Part shown: positions 15,626 through 24,289 of the stretch, in pieces
Position numbering within the stretch: position 1 is the first letter of the stretch
Layout: each line of letters starts with the position of its first letter
Assembly: GCF_026342015.1 (NCBI RefSeq)
Contig: NZ_JAPENL010000002.1
Location: 253,001-317,000, forward strand
Length of the DNA stretch: 64,000 nt
From: Micromonospora lupini
GTDB taxonomy: Bacteria > Actinomycetota > Actinomycetes > Mycobacteriales > Micromonosporaceae
Direction: 5' to 3'
Notes under the pieces: generated by a model
Told to the model about the DNA's origin: nothing
The model's input: only the letters and a program-made list of their open reading frames with translations
Database searches by the model: none
Program-made: the position numbers and the translations under genes

Positions 15626-16780
15626 TCAGGGGCGGGGTAGGCGCATGGCCATCGTCGGGGCCTCGGCCATCACCGAGGTGGGAGTGAACGGGGCGCCGGT
15701 GGGCAGCTCCTCGGCCCGACCGATCTGCACCCCCGGGTACAGCTCGATCATGTCGTTCTCGCCCAGCACCCGGGACTGCTGCGGCGCCAGGGGAATCCGG
15801 TCCGCCTCGTTCATCGACCCGGCCGGCCGGATGCCGGAGCCGTTGGTGCTGACGTCGGTCACGATGACCTCGCCGACCCGCAGCTCGAAACGGACGTGAC
15901 CCCGGCTGATCCACCGCCGGGCCTCGTCGTTGAGCCACTGACCGAGCATGATCCCGCCATCCTGCTCGGGCGCCCGACCAGCCACGATCGACTGCTCCTC
16001 GCTCAGCACGAACCGCCGCCGGACCAGGCCGCCGACACGCACCGCGAGCACCTCCGTACGCGGACGCGGGCCGCCGTCACCGAGGCGTACGCCATGTCGC
16101 GGGCAGGTCGGCACGCCGTTGCGCAGCGAGGGCGGCGGCTGCCCGGCCGGGCTGCGGTCCGCGCCGCCGGCCAGGTCGGCGAAGGCGCCGCCCCCACCAC
16201 CGCTGCCGAACAGCGCGCAGCCCGACTCCGGGCAGCGCCACTGCCGGGCCAGCAACTTCGCCCCGGTCGGCGAACGCTTGCCGGCGACCGGGGCGTGCCC
16301 GCCGCCGACGTGTGCGATGAACACCGGCCCGCCCGCGCCCGGCACCGGGGCGACCACCCGGCCGGGCTGCTCGACGAGCCACGGGAACCGCCCGCGCAGC
16401 CCGTCGAAGCGGACCCGGCTGAGCACCGGCAGCCCGAGCAGGTCGGCGACCTCAAGCATCCGGTCACCCGGATTGTCGAGCACCTCGACGAGCCCGTCGT
16501 CGGCCCAGCGGCGAACGACCATCCGCTCGTTGGACGTCAGGTCGGCGTCCGAGAGCAGCGCGCGGTGCACCACGGCGTACACCTGGACGCTGTCCTCCTC
16601 AAGCTCGCGGGAGAGCGCGTCGATGACCATGCCGAGGCGCAGCAGGCTCGCCGGCCGGCCGCCGTCGATGTCCTGGTAGCGGATGATCTCGGCCAGGTCG
16701 AGCACCGCGCGGGCCAGCGACGGGTCGGTGCAGACCCGCCCCTCGATGGCGTCCAGAACCTTGCTGATCTCGAATCTCAT
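15626..16780 (-). CDS. FHA-domain protein with N-terminal helical region and Cys-rich insert
   Basis: A 384-residue protein. The C-terminal forkhead-associated domain (about 265-365: V-A-G-R-A-P, R-W-I-S-R-G-H-V-R-F, V-T-D-V-S-T-N-G-S-G) has the Arg, Ser-x-x-His and Thr-Asn-Gly residues used to bind phosphothreonine. The middle holds C-P-E-S-G-C and C-P-R-H-G, possibly a zinc-ribbon. The N-terminal 140 residues are helical. It is probably an adaptor in Ser/Thr kinase signalling; a membrane kinase is encoded 8 kb away but no link is shown. ATG 16780 overlaps the stop of the pterin dehydratase gene. Confidence 0.8.
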   Translation of the reverse strand: MRFEISKVLDAIEGRVCTDPSLARAVLDLAEIIRYQDIDGGRPASLLRLGMVIDALSRELEEDSVQVYAVVHRALLSDADLTSNERMVVRRWADDGLVEVLDNPGDRMLEVADLLGLPVLSRVRFDGLRGRFPWLVEQPGRVVAPVPGAGGPVFIAHVGGGHAPVAGKRSPTGAKLLARQWRCPESGCALFGSGGGGGAFADLAGGADRSPAGQPPPSLRNGVPTCPRHGVRLGDGGPRPRTEVLAVRVGGLVRRRFVLSEEQSIVAGRAPEQDGGIMLGQWLNDEARRWISRGHVRFELRVGEVIVTDVSTNGSGIRPAGSMNEADRIPLAPQQSRVLGENDMIELYPGVQIGRAEELPTGAPFTPTSVMAEAPTMAMRLPRP

Positions 16781-17070
16781 GCCGCACTCCGGACGATGTC
16801 GTCGATCCGCCGGGCCAGCTCGACGTCCCGGCGGGTGACCCCGCCGGCCGAGTGCGTGACACAGCGGAAGGTCAGGGTCCGCCATCGGATGTCGATGTCG
16901 GGATGGTGGTCGAGCTCCTCGGCCACCGCCGCCACCCGGTCCACCACCGCGATGGCGGCCGGGAAACTGCCGAGCTGGACGGTGCGGCCGATGCCGGTCG
17001 GGTCACCCGACCAGTCGGCCAACCCGCCCAGCTCTTTCCGCACCGCGTCCGCGGTGAGCAGGTCTGCCAT
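16777..17070 (-). CDS. pterin-4a-carbinolamine dehydratase
   Basis: A 97-residue PCD/DCoH protein that dehydrates 4a-hydroxytetrahydropterin. The diagnostic E-L-D-H-H-P-D-I-D-I-R-W motif with active-site histidines is present, as is the C-terminal T-H-S-A-G-G-V-T segment and the terminal helix. No aromatic amino-acid hydroxylase is nearby, so its substrate in this organism is uncertain. TAGGGT ends 6 nt before the ATG, suggesting leaderless initiation. The FHA gene follows with an ATGA overlap. Confidence 0.88.
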   Translation of the reverse strand: MADLLTADAVRKELGGLADWSGDPTGIGRTVQLGSFPAAIAVVDRVAAVAEELDHHPDIDIRWRTLTFRCVTHSAGGVTRRDVELARRIDDIVRSAA

Positions 17071-17076
17071 GACCAG

Positions 17077-17082
17077 ACCCTA
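17077..17082 (-). promoter_or_regulatory. -10-like TAGGGT, 6 nt before ATG 17070
   Basis: Identical hexamer and spacing to those before 22265, 43193 and 46907; supports a leaderless mRNA. Confidence 0.5.
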
Positions 17083-17113
17083 CCGGTGGCGAAGGCGGCC
17101 AGAAACGCGCGGC

Positions 17114-17139
17114 GGGGCGGCATCATCAGATGCCGCCCC
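17114..17139 (-). terminator. hairpin after desaturase gene
   Basis: A perfect 11-bp stem (17114-17124 with 17129-17139) and a 4-nt loop, 19 bp beyond the desaturase stop. Confidence 0.75.
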
Positions 17140-17157
17140 ACCGATCAGTCCTCGCGT

Positions 17158-18210
17158 TCAGCCGCGCAGCGGCCGGCCCACCTCGTGCAGGTGGCCGAGC
17201 GCCTGGCGGTACGACTCGATAAGCCCGGTCTCCGCGTACGGGATGCCCTGCTCGACGCAGTAGGCGCGGACGATCGGCTGGGCCCGGCGCAGGTTCGCCC
17301 GGGGCATGTTCGGGAACAGGTGGTGCTCGATCTGGTAGTTGAGGCCGCCCAGCGCGGTGTCGACCAGCCGGCTGCCCCGCACGTTACGTGAGGTCAGCAC
17401 CTGCTTGCGCAGGAAGTCCAGCTCGTCCTCGGCGGTCGGCATCGGCATGCCCTTGTGGTTCGGCGCGAACGCGCAGCCCATGTAGAGGCCCCACAGCCCC
17501 TGGTGCACGGCGGCGAAGACCAGCGCCTTGCCCGGCGACATGACCGCCAGCAGCAACGCCACGTAGCCGGCGGTGTGCGCGAGGAGCAGTCCGGCCTCGA
17601 CCGCGCGGTGCCGCATCGGGGTCGCGTACCTGCCGCTCTGCTCCCGGCCGATGATCGCCCGGATGCTCGCCACGTGCAGGCTCAGGCCCTCCAGGAAGAG
17701 CAGCGGGAAGAAGAAGTACGCCTGCCGGCTGGCCATCCAGCGGTGTGCGCCCCGGGTCTCCAGGGCCTGTTCGGGAGTCCACACCAGGGCGCCCGCGCCG
17801 ACGTCCGGGTCCTCGTCCTCGTGGTTCGGGTTGGCGTGGTGCCGGTTGTGCTTGTCGACCCACCAGCCGTAGCTGATCCCGACGGCCCCGTTGCCGGCGA
17901 CCAGCCCCACGACCTCGCTGGGACCGCGGCGACGGAACATCTGGCGGTGCCCGGCGTCGTGACCGAGGAACGCGACCTGGGTGGTGGCAACCGCAAGCAC
18001 GGCAGCGAGCGCCACCTGCCACCAGGAGTCGCCGACCAGGAACACGGCGACCCAGCCGGCCACGAAGGCGCCGAGGGTGAGCACGAGGCGGGCAACGTAC
18101 GAGGCAGGGCGCCGTTCCAGCAGGCCGGCCTGACTGATCCGTCGGGACAACTGTGCGTAATCACTACCCCGCCGTCGTACCGGCGGTTCCGCCACCGCTC
18201 CGAGCGCCAT
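17158..18210 (-). CDS. membrane fatty-acid (acyl-CoA) desaturase
   Basis: A 350-residue di-iron desaturase. The three histidine boxes are intact: H-D-A-G-H, H-N-R-H-H and Q-I-E-H-H-L-F-P, separated by hydrophobic membrane hairpins. The Q-I-E-H-H box and lack of a fused cytochrome b5 place it near the actinobacterial DesA3/linoleoyl-CoA desaturase group, introducing a double bond into acyl-CoA or phospholipid acyl chains. ATG 18210 is chosen for its GGGAG upstream and because the homologous N-terminus begins there; the frame is open far beyond. Electron donors are not encoded here. Confidence 0.9.
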   Translation of the reverse strand: MALGAVAEPPVRRRGSDYAQLSRRISQAGLLERRPASYVARLVLTLGAFVAGWVAVFLVGDSWWQVALAAVLAVATTQVAFLGHDAGHRQMFRRRGPSEVVGLVAGNGAVGISYGWWVDKHNRHHANPNHEDEDPDVGAGALVWTPEQALETRGAHRWMASRQAYFFFPLLFLEGLSLHVASIRAIIGREQSGRYATPMRHRAVEAGLLLAHTAGYVALLLAVMSPGKALVFAAVHQGLWGLYMGCAFAPNHKGMPMPTAEDELDFLRKQVLTSRNVRGSRLVDTALGGLNYQIEHHLFPNMPRANLRRAQPIVRAYCVEQGIPYAETGLIESYRQALGHLHEVGRPLRG

Positions 18211-18309
18211 TACTGCTCCCGTTCCGCTTACGCCCGAACCAGGATGGTTCGAGATCAATGTCAGTCTCCCCGCATCGGTTGCGCTGAGTAACCCTGACAA
18301 CCCCCGAAT

Positions 18310-18335
18310 GGGGGGTAGGGCGAGCCCTACCCCCC
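18310..18335 (-). terminator. hairpin after the giant membrane protein gene
   Basis: A perfect 12-bp stem GGGGGGTAGGGC/GCCCTACCCCCC (18310-18321 with 18324-18335) just past the stop at 18345. Confidence 0.75.
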
Positions 18336-18344
18336 GGCCTCGGT

Positions 18345-21300
18345 TCACCCCAGCCGGGCCACTGCGGCGCGTAGTCGGGCCAGGTCGCGACGCCGCCGTT
18401 CGTAGCTGGCGGCCAGCCCGATCAGCGCCAGCCCTCCGGCGCCCAGGTAGATCCATCGGGGCAGCAGATCCCAGCCACGGGCAACCTCGTGCAGCGCCAG
18501 GACCGCCAACACCCCACCACCGAGCAGCACCGGGGCCTGCCAGCGGCGGGTGGCGCCGGCAAGCACCACGCCCAGCGCCGCCGCGCCGAGCAGCAACCGT
18601 CGCCACGGCTGCGGGTCCTGCCCGGCCAGCACCGCCACCAGGCTCGGCAGCAGCGCCGCGACGAGCCCCGGGCCGAGCGCCGGCCAACTGGTCAACCCCG
18701 GCCGCGCCCGCAACGCCAGCAGGCCCGCGCCGAGGGCGAGCGCCGAGGCCGGCAGGGTGTACGCCTCCAACACGGTCACCCCACCGGCGGCGAGCAGCAC
18801 CCACGCCCCGAGCAGCTCGCTGGTCCCGGCGATGGCGGCGAACCGCCACCGTCGACCGGCCGGCTCCCCCCTGCGCAGCAGCCGCAGGGCGACGGCCGCG
18901 CCCCACAGCACGCAGACGGTCGCGAGATGCCGCGCCGCCTCGACGGTGAGAACCGCCGCCACCACGGCCACCGCCTGCGCGGCGGCGTCCAGCACCCGCC
19001 CGACCGGCGCCAGCACCGTTGGCCGCCGGCTTGTCGCGGCGTCGACCGCGACCGACCGCGCCGGGTCGGCCGCAGCGGCGGCGGCGAGGATCAGCGCGGC
19101 CACCCCCAGCAGCGGGTACGCGGCTGCCCGCAACGGCTGCCCGTCGGCGATCGGAGCGGTCACCGCCAGCGCACACGCCGTCCCCACCGCCGCGACGCTC
19201 CCGACGACGCGCACCTCGACCAGTCGCGCCCCGGTGGCGACTACCACCGCCGCCACCAGCAGCGTGCCCTCGGCCGCGAGCGTGCCGGACCGGGTGACCA
19301 GGAGCCCCGTCACGCCGGCCGCGGCCAGCACCGCCCCCACCGGCACGGCGATCGACGCGAGCGCCGGGCGGGGCGTCACCAGCGCGGCGAACAGCAGCGT
19401 GGACACCCCGGCGAGCAGGATGGCGGCCGGCTGCGCCGGCCAGGGCACACCTGTCGCGACGAGCAGGACCGGCAGCGCGGCGGCGGCGAACGGCAGGCCG
19501 GCCAGCAGCGGCAGACGCACCCGCCGACCAGCAAGCGCCACGGCCACCGCCAACGCGACAAGCGCCAGCCCGGTGGGGAACAGCCCTCGATCGGCGACGA
19601 CAGTCGGCGCACCGGACCAGACCTCCCAGATGCCGTACGGGGCGATCAACGCCACGACCACCGCAGGCAGCGCGGTCAGCACCGCGACCGCCGCCAGCAC
19701 GACACCCGACGCCCTCAGCAGGCCCCCGATCTCCGACGGCCCCCCGACCGTCGACGACCCTCCGACGGCTGGCGGCCCCCCGATCGCCGGTTCCCCCGAC
19801 ACCGGCGACCCGGCGGCGCCCACCACCGGCCCCCCAGCGACCGACAGCCCCGACTCGTCGCCGCTCGTCGGCAGGCCCCACCGGGCGACGAGCGCGACGC
19901 CCAGTGCCGCCAACGCGGCGTACAGCGTCACGGGCTCGTCCCCCGCCGCCAGCAGCGGCGCGACCCCGGCCGCGAGCACCGCGACCACGGCGCCCGTGAC
20001 CGCGTACCCGATCAGGTCGACCCGGTGGCGACGCACCGCGAGGACCGCGACAAGCGACAGCCCGGCGGCGCACAGGGCGGCCCGGGCCTGCCACCAGGGC
20101 GTCGCGCCGGCGGCGAACAGCGCCACCGCGGCGATGCCGGGCAGCGTGAGGTGCGCGACAAGCAGTCCCGCGCCCGACACCCCGCGGTACGTCCCACCCC
20201 GCCGCGACGCCAGCGCCACCCCGAGCACGGTGCTGGTGCCCAGCACCACCACGACGCCTACCGGATCGGCGAGGGCCACCAGCAGCGCGTGCCCGACCAG
20301 GACGGCGCTGCCGAGCGCCCAGCCCAGCAGGGTGGCCGGGCGGGACGCCTGGCGAGCCAGCACGGCGAGCACCAGCGCGACCCCACCCGCCAGGTCGACG
20401 GCCACCACCGTCGCCCACGACGCCGTCCAGCCGGCCGGCACCGCGAGCAGCACCGCCACCGCACCTGCCGAGGCGAGCGGCGCCCACGCGCTGCGCGGCA
20501 ACAGCAGCGCCGTCGCGCCAAGCGCCAGCGCCACGGCGGGCGCCACCTGCCAGCCCCAGCTCAGGTCCGGTCCCCACCCGGCCCCGTGCCACGGCGGCAG
20601 CGACCGGACGACCGCGGCGACCGCCAGCACACAGGCGACCACCGCGGCGAGCTGCGCCGTCCCCGCCGCGACCAGCAGCGATCCGGCGCGCGGACCGGGC
20701 CGCCAACCCGTCGGCAGCAGCCGCACCGCCCCGGCCAGGACGAGCGCCACAGTCGCCGCCGCGAGCAACAGCAGCGACGGGCGCAGCTCACCCACCGGGC
20801 GCAGCAGCGCGGCGGCGAGCACCGGAACCAGCAGCCCCCCGGCCACCGCCCGCGCCGCCGAACCACCGACAAGCAGCGCCGCGCCGAGAGCCGTCACCGC
20901 TACCAGCAGCAGCGGCGCCCCGGCCAGCAACGGCGACCCCGCCGCCCGCCCCAGCACGAACGGCACCAGGGCACACGCCGCGGCACCGACAAGCGCGCCC
21001 ACGTGACCCGCCCCGGCGAGCACCCGACCGGTGAACCGGCCCGCCCCCTCCCCGTCGCGCAGGGCGACAAGCACCGCCAGGTTCAGCAGGGCCACCCCGA
21101 GCAGCACCAGCGTCCACCCGGCCGCGCCGACCGCGGCCTGCACCGCGAGCAACGGCAGCACCGGCTGCGCCGCCAGCAGACCGGCGAACCACGGACCGGT
21201 CAACCCGCTCAACCGGCCGTACGCCACGGCGACCGCCGCGCTGACCCCCCCGACCAGCGCGGCGTACCGGGTGCCCGGCCAACCGGCCACGCCGGCCAGG

Positions 21301-21896
21301 TTCACCGACCAGGCGGCGTACCCGTCCAGCACCACCAGCAGCAGCCCCACGGCGGCGAACGTCTCCGCAGTGCCCCGCAACCCCCGGCGAACCGCCAGCA
21401 GCGGGCCGGCCAGGACGAGCGCCGTGACCGCCGCCAGGATCAGCGCCCGGCCACCGATCCCCACGGACGCCCAGGCCACCGCCGTGAAGACCACTGCCGC
21501 GGTGCCGAGCAGCAGTCCACCGAGGACGAACAGCAGCCCCTGCACCGTCCGGGTCGACGTCTCCGCCGCGCCGGGCCGCGCGTGCTCCACGGCGACAGCG
21601 GGCACGGTGGACGCGACGACAGGCGCCGGCCCGACGACAGGCGCCCCCGCCGCCAGCCCCGCGCGGACGACAGCCGCCAGCTCGGCCCGCCGCCGCGAGG
21701 TGGTCGCCAGGAGGCCGGCCAACTCGGTGTACGTCAGACGTGCCCGCTCCACCTCCGGACCGAGCCGATCCACCTCCCGCCCCAGTCGGACCACCTCGGC
21801 CGCGACCGGATCCGGAGGGCGGCGGCAGCCGGCGCATCCGGCGCTCAGATCGGCCGGGGCACCGCAGGCGGGGCAGGGATAGCGGGTGTCGTCCAC
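18345..21896 (-). CDS. very large polytopic membrane protein, SCO7613-like
   Basis: A 1183-residue protein starting at GTG 21896. It opens with a zinc-ribbon (C-P-A-C-G and C-A-G-C), then a coiled-coil-like helix of about 60 residues (R-L-G-R-E-V-D-R-L-G-P-E-V-E-R). After that come some 30 or more hydrophobic segments running to the C-terminus, interrupted near residue 700 by a Gly/Ser/Pro-rich loop with repeated V-G-G-P/I-G-G-P. It matches what is annotated as the SCO7613 C-terminal domain membrane protein family in actinobacteria, whose function is unknown. GATGAT 6 nt before the GTG could be a -10 box. Confidence 0.75.
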   Translation of the reverse strand: MDDTRYPCPACGAPADLSAGCAGCRRPPDPVAAEVVRLGREVDRLGPEVERARLTYTELAGLLATTSRRRAELAAVVRAGLAAGAPVVGPAPVVASTVPAVAVEHARPGAAETSTRTVQGLLFVLGGLLLGTAAVVFTAVAWASVGIGGRALILAAVTALVLAGPLLAVRRGLRGTAETFAAVGLLLVVLDGYAAWSVNLAGVAGWPGTRYAALVGGVSAAVAVAYGRLSGLTGPWFAGLLAAQPVLPLLAVQAAVGAAGWTLVLLGVALLNLAVLVALRDGEGAGRFTGRVLAGAGHVGALVGAAACALVPFVLGRAAGSPLLAGAPLLLVAVTALGAALLVGGSAARAVAGGLLVPVLAAALLRPVGELRPSLLLLAAATVALVLAGAVRLLPTGWRPGPRAGSLLVAAGTAQLAAVVACVLAVAAVVRSLPPWHGAGWGPDLSWGWQVAPAVALALGATALLLPRSAWAPLASAGAVAVLLAVPAGWTASWATVVAVDLAGGVALVLAVLARQASRPATLLGWALGSAVLVGHALLVALADPVGVVVVLGTSTVLGVALASRRGGTYRGVSGAGLLVAHLTLPGIAAVALFAAGATPWWQARAALCAAGLSLVAVLAVRRHRVDLIGYAVTGAVVAVLAAGVAPLLAAGDEPVTLYAALAALGVALVARWGLPTSGDESGLSVAGGPVVGAAGSPVSGEPAIGGPPAVGGSSTVGGPSEIGGLLRASGVVLAAVAVLTALPAVVVALIAPYGIWEVWSGAPTVVADRGLFPTGLALVALAVAVALAGRRVRLPLLAGLPFAAAALPVLLVATGVPWPAQPAAILLAGVSTLLFAALVTPRPALASIAVPVGAVLAAAGVTGLLVTRSGTLAAEGTLLVAAVVVATGARLVEVRVVGSVAAVGTACALAVTAPIADGQPLRAAAYPLLGVAALILAAAAAADPARSVAVDAATSRRPTVLAPVGRVLDAAAQAVAVVAAVLTVEAARHLATVCVLWGAAVALRLLRRGEPAGRRWRFAAIAGTSELLGAWVLLAAGGVTVLEAYTLPASALALGAGLLALRARPGLTSWPALGPGLVAALLPSLVAVLAGQDPQPWRRLLLGAAALGVVLAGATRRWQAPVLLGGGVLAVLALHEVARGWDLLPRWIYLGAGGLALIGLAASYERRRRDLARLRAAVARLG

Positions 21897-21944
21897 CCGG
21901 TCATCATCGAGAAACCGGCGGGCAACGGCACAGAGTGCGCGTAC

Positions 21945-22265
21945 CTAGGGTCGCGTGTGGTCGTGCACCCAGGCGGCGTACCCGGGGTCGCCACTGTCCA
22001 CCCGCGACACCAGGATCTCCGGAACCTCGTACGGGTGGCTGGCGCGGATCTGGTCCACGAGCGCGGCCAACCGATCCGGTGCGGTCTTGAACTGCACGGA
22101 CCACTCGGTGCTCGTCTCCACCCCGGAACGCCACCAGTAGGTGCTGTCCACCTGACCGCCGACCTGGGCACAAGCGGCGAGCCGCCCGGCGACGGCCGCG
22201 GCCGCCAGCACGTCCGCAACCGAACGCGCATCCACCACCGTCGTCACCACGCTGATCTGGTCCAC
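21945..22265 (-). CDS. cutA: divalent-cation tolerance protein CutA
   Basis: A 106-residue CutA1-family trimeric protein related in fold to PII signal proteins. It shows the family pattern V-V-T-T-V at the start, the L-A-A-C-A-Q-V strand, Y-W-W-R, and H-P-Y-E-V-P-E-I-L. The family has been tied to copper tolerance in E. coli, but its actual role is uncertain. The start is GTG 22265 with TAGGGT 6 nt upstream and no ribosome site, so the message is probably leaderless. Confidence 0.9.
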   Translation of the reverse strand: MDQISVVTTVVDARSVADVLAAAAVAGRLAACAQVGGQVDSTYWWRSGVETSTEWSVQFKTAPDRLAALVDQIRASHPYEVPEILVSRVDSGDPGYAAWVHDHTRP

Positions 22266-22271
22266 GAGCGC

Positions 22272-22277
22272 ACCCTA
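22272..22277 (-). promoter_or_regulatory. -10-like TAGGGT, 6 nt before GTG 22265
   Basis: TAGGGT followed by 6 nt and the cutA start codon. This -10 box lies immediately upstream of cutA, just past the stop of the acyltransferase gene. Confidence 0.5.
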
Positions 22278-23291
22278 CGCGGCGCCGTCCCGATTGGCCG
22301 CGATCCACGTGTCAATCTGCGCCCACCAATCGAAGAGCCAGTCGATGCGCTGCTGCCGGCCGGTCGGCACCTCCTCCGGGGGCACCGACCAGAACCGCAT
22401 CACGATCCGCTTGTCCATGGGCAGCTCCCGCCACACATCGGCGACTGTGAGCATCCGGTCCAGTCCGGTGTGGGCGACGAAGATGACCCCGGCGTCCGGG
22501 GCGGCGTCCAACGCGGCGAGCACCCCGCCGGGCTGCGGGGCGAGCACGTGGCGCATCCGCTCGGCGCGCTGCGCCATCCGTTCCAGGCCGAGGGAACGCA
22601 GCCGGGCGATGGCCCGCAGTCGCCGCTTGGGGGTGAAGTTGCCGCCCTCCGGGAAGATCACGAAGGCGTCGTTGTCGTCCAGCCCGGTGGCCAGGTGCCC
22701 GACCTGGCGTACGGTCTCCTCGCCGCGCTCCGGGGTGGGCGCGATGAACCGGTTGGGCAGCCGGTTGAGCAGCACGTCGATCGCCGGATCCCACTGGAGG
22801 CTGTCCTTGAGCACGATCCGCGGCTCCCGGTGGAACCAGTTGACCAGCCCGTGGATCAGGATAAACGAGTCACCCGGCCCGGCGTGCCGGCACAGCACCA
22901 GCTCCGGCCGGCCGGGCAGCGCGGTGTCCGGGTCCGTACCGACCACGTCGATGTGCAGCCGCAGCGACCAGCGGGCCTGCCAGAACAGCACCCGCAGGAA
23001 CCAGCCGGCCACCACGTAGTGCGCGCGCTGGAAGGCCGGGGACCGGCTGCGCCAGCCGAAGCCGGACGCCAGCCACAGGACGAACAACGCGAGCAGCGCG
23101 GCTGCGTCCCAGACCAGGTAGACGCAGCCGATCCAGAGCAGGCGCAGGGGGCGGAGCCGGCCCGGGACCAGCGGCGAGGCGGCCGCCGCGAGCAGCGCCC
23201 AGACCGGCAGCGTGGTCACCACGGCGATCGCGAGCAGCACCACGCCGGGGGCGATCAGCAGCCGCCGCAGCCACCTGGGGGGCAGCGGCAT
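22275..23291 (-). CDS. membrane-anchored acyltransferase, PlsC-like
   Basis: A 338-residue protein with two N-terminal membrane segments (about 5-30 and 45-70) and a glycerolipid acyltransferase domain. R-H-A-G-P-G-D-S supplies the H-x4-D catalytic pair, and F-P-E-G-G-N-F-T corresponds to the substrate-binding F-P-E-G-T/G motif. It would transfer an acyl chain to a lysolipid at the inner membrane. ATG 23291 overlaps the TGA of the patatin gene by one base, so the two lipid enzymes form an operon, perhaps remodelling membrane lipids by deacylation and reacylation. Confidence 0.82.
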   Translation of the reverse strand: MPLPPRWLRRLLIAPGVVLLAIAVVTTLPVWALLAAAASPLVPGRLRPLRLLWIGCVYLVWDAAALLALFVLWLASGFGWRSRSPAFQRAHYVVAGWFLRVLFWQARWSLRLHIDVVGTDPDTALPGRPELVLCRHAGPGDSFILIHGLVNWFHREPRIVLKDSLQWDPAIDVLLNRLPNRFIAPTPERGEETVRQVGHLATGLDDNDAFVIFPEGGNFTPKRRLRAIARLRSLGLERMAQRAERMRHVLAPQPGGVLAALDAAPDAGVIFVAHTGLDRMLTVADVWRELPMDKRIVMRFWSVPPEEVPTGRQQRIDWLFDWWAQIDTWIAANRDGAA

Positions 23292-24124
23292 CAGCGCTCC
23301 ACGTTGGCGGCGAGGTAGCGGCGCGAAGCCGTGTACGCCCGGCTGATCCGCCGTCCCACCGCCGCCATGTCCCGGTACGCCCACGGCGTGTCGTCGCGTG
23401 GGTTCAGCCCACCGGTCGGCAGGACGTGCACCTCCACCCCCTCGGGCAGCGCGGCCATCTCACGGAAGAAGCGGTGCCGGCGGGATATCTCGAACGCGAC
23501 CTGCGCGATCTCCCACGGCCGCCGGGGTGGCGTCAGCTCCCGCTCGATCCGTCCCACCTGGAGGACGAAGATCTGGCCGGCGCCCGCGGCCACCGCCTCG
23601 CCGATCGGAATGGAGTTCACGATGCCGCCGTCGACGTAGTGCGCGCCGTCGATCTCCATGGGCGGGAGCAGGCCCGGCACCGAGGCCGACGCCATCACCG
23701 CCGGCACCACCGGACCGGTGTCGAACCAGTGCTCGGCGGCCCGCTCGATGTGTGCCGCGCAGCAGCGGAACGGCACCCGCAGATCGGCGAAGGTGGTGTC
23801 CACCCCCAACTCGGTCTCCAGCAGGCGGCGCAGCGGCCGGGGCGAGTGCAGGTGGGTACGGGCGGCGAAGCGGCGCAGTTGCCGGGCGACCGAGTCGCCG
23901 TACACCTCGCTGGCCTCGGGTGAGGCCCAGAGCCGTACCAGTCGGTCGGTCACCGCCTCGGACGGGTCGGCGGCGACCAGCGCGCCGTTGACCGCGCCGA
24001 TCGAGGTGCCGAGCACCATGTCGGGTTGGATGCCGGCGCGGAACAGAGCCCGCAGCATGCCCACCTCGACGGCGCCGAGCACCCCGCCGCCACCGAGCAC
24101 GAACGCCACCGGTCCCCCCGCCAT
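23291..24124 (-). CDS. patatin-like phospholipase
   Basis: A 277-residue lipid acyl hydrolase with a Ser-Asp dyad. The oxyanion-hole loop G-G-G-G-V-L-G, nucleophile S41 in G-T-S-I-G, and D165 in Y-V-D-G-G-I are all present. No signal peptide is seen, so it acts from the cytoplasmic side. CAGGAT ends 6 nt before the ATG, suggesting a leaderless transcript. The acyltransferase gene follows directly. Confidence 0.88.
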   Translation of the reverse strand: MAGGPVAFVLGGGGVLGAVEVGMLRALFRAGIQPDMVLGTSIGAVNGALVAADPSEAVTDRLVRLWASPEASEVYGDSVARQLRRFAARTHLHSPRPLRRLLETELGVDTTFADLRVPFRCCAAHIERAAEHWFDTGPVVPAVMASASVPGLLPPMEIDGAHYVDGGIVNSIPIGEAVAAGAGQIFVLQVGRIERELTPPRRPWEIAQVAFEISRRHRFFREMAALPEGVEVHVLPTGGLNPRDDTPWAYRDMAAVGRRISRAYTASRRYLAANVER

Positions 24125-24130
24125 GTCCTC

Positions 24131-24136
24131 ATCCTG
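24131..24136 (-). promoter_or_regulatory. -10-like CAGGAT, 6 nt before ATG 24124
   Basis: Same hexamer and spacing as before 3053 and 8547. Confidence 0.4.
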
Positions 24137-24289
24137 GCATGCGCCCGCCGCCGACCGACGGGCCGCCGCCGACCCGCGGTGGGCGCACCCCGGCCGCCGT
24201 CCGGCGACGATCCACCGCACCGGCGTTGACAGGCCGGACACATTCGCGCAACCTGATACCGCTCCCACCCCAGAGGGCAGGTGCGACAA

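Noticed and set aside
18489..23318. A very long open frame on the plus strand opposite the giant membrane protein, cutA and the acyltransferase
   Set aside because: Its product is low-complexity Arg/Gln/Pro/His sequence with no domain. It is the antisense shadow expected at this GC content, while the minus-strand genes show clear families.
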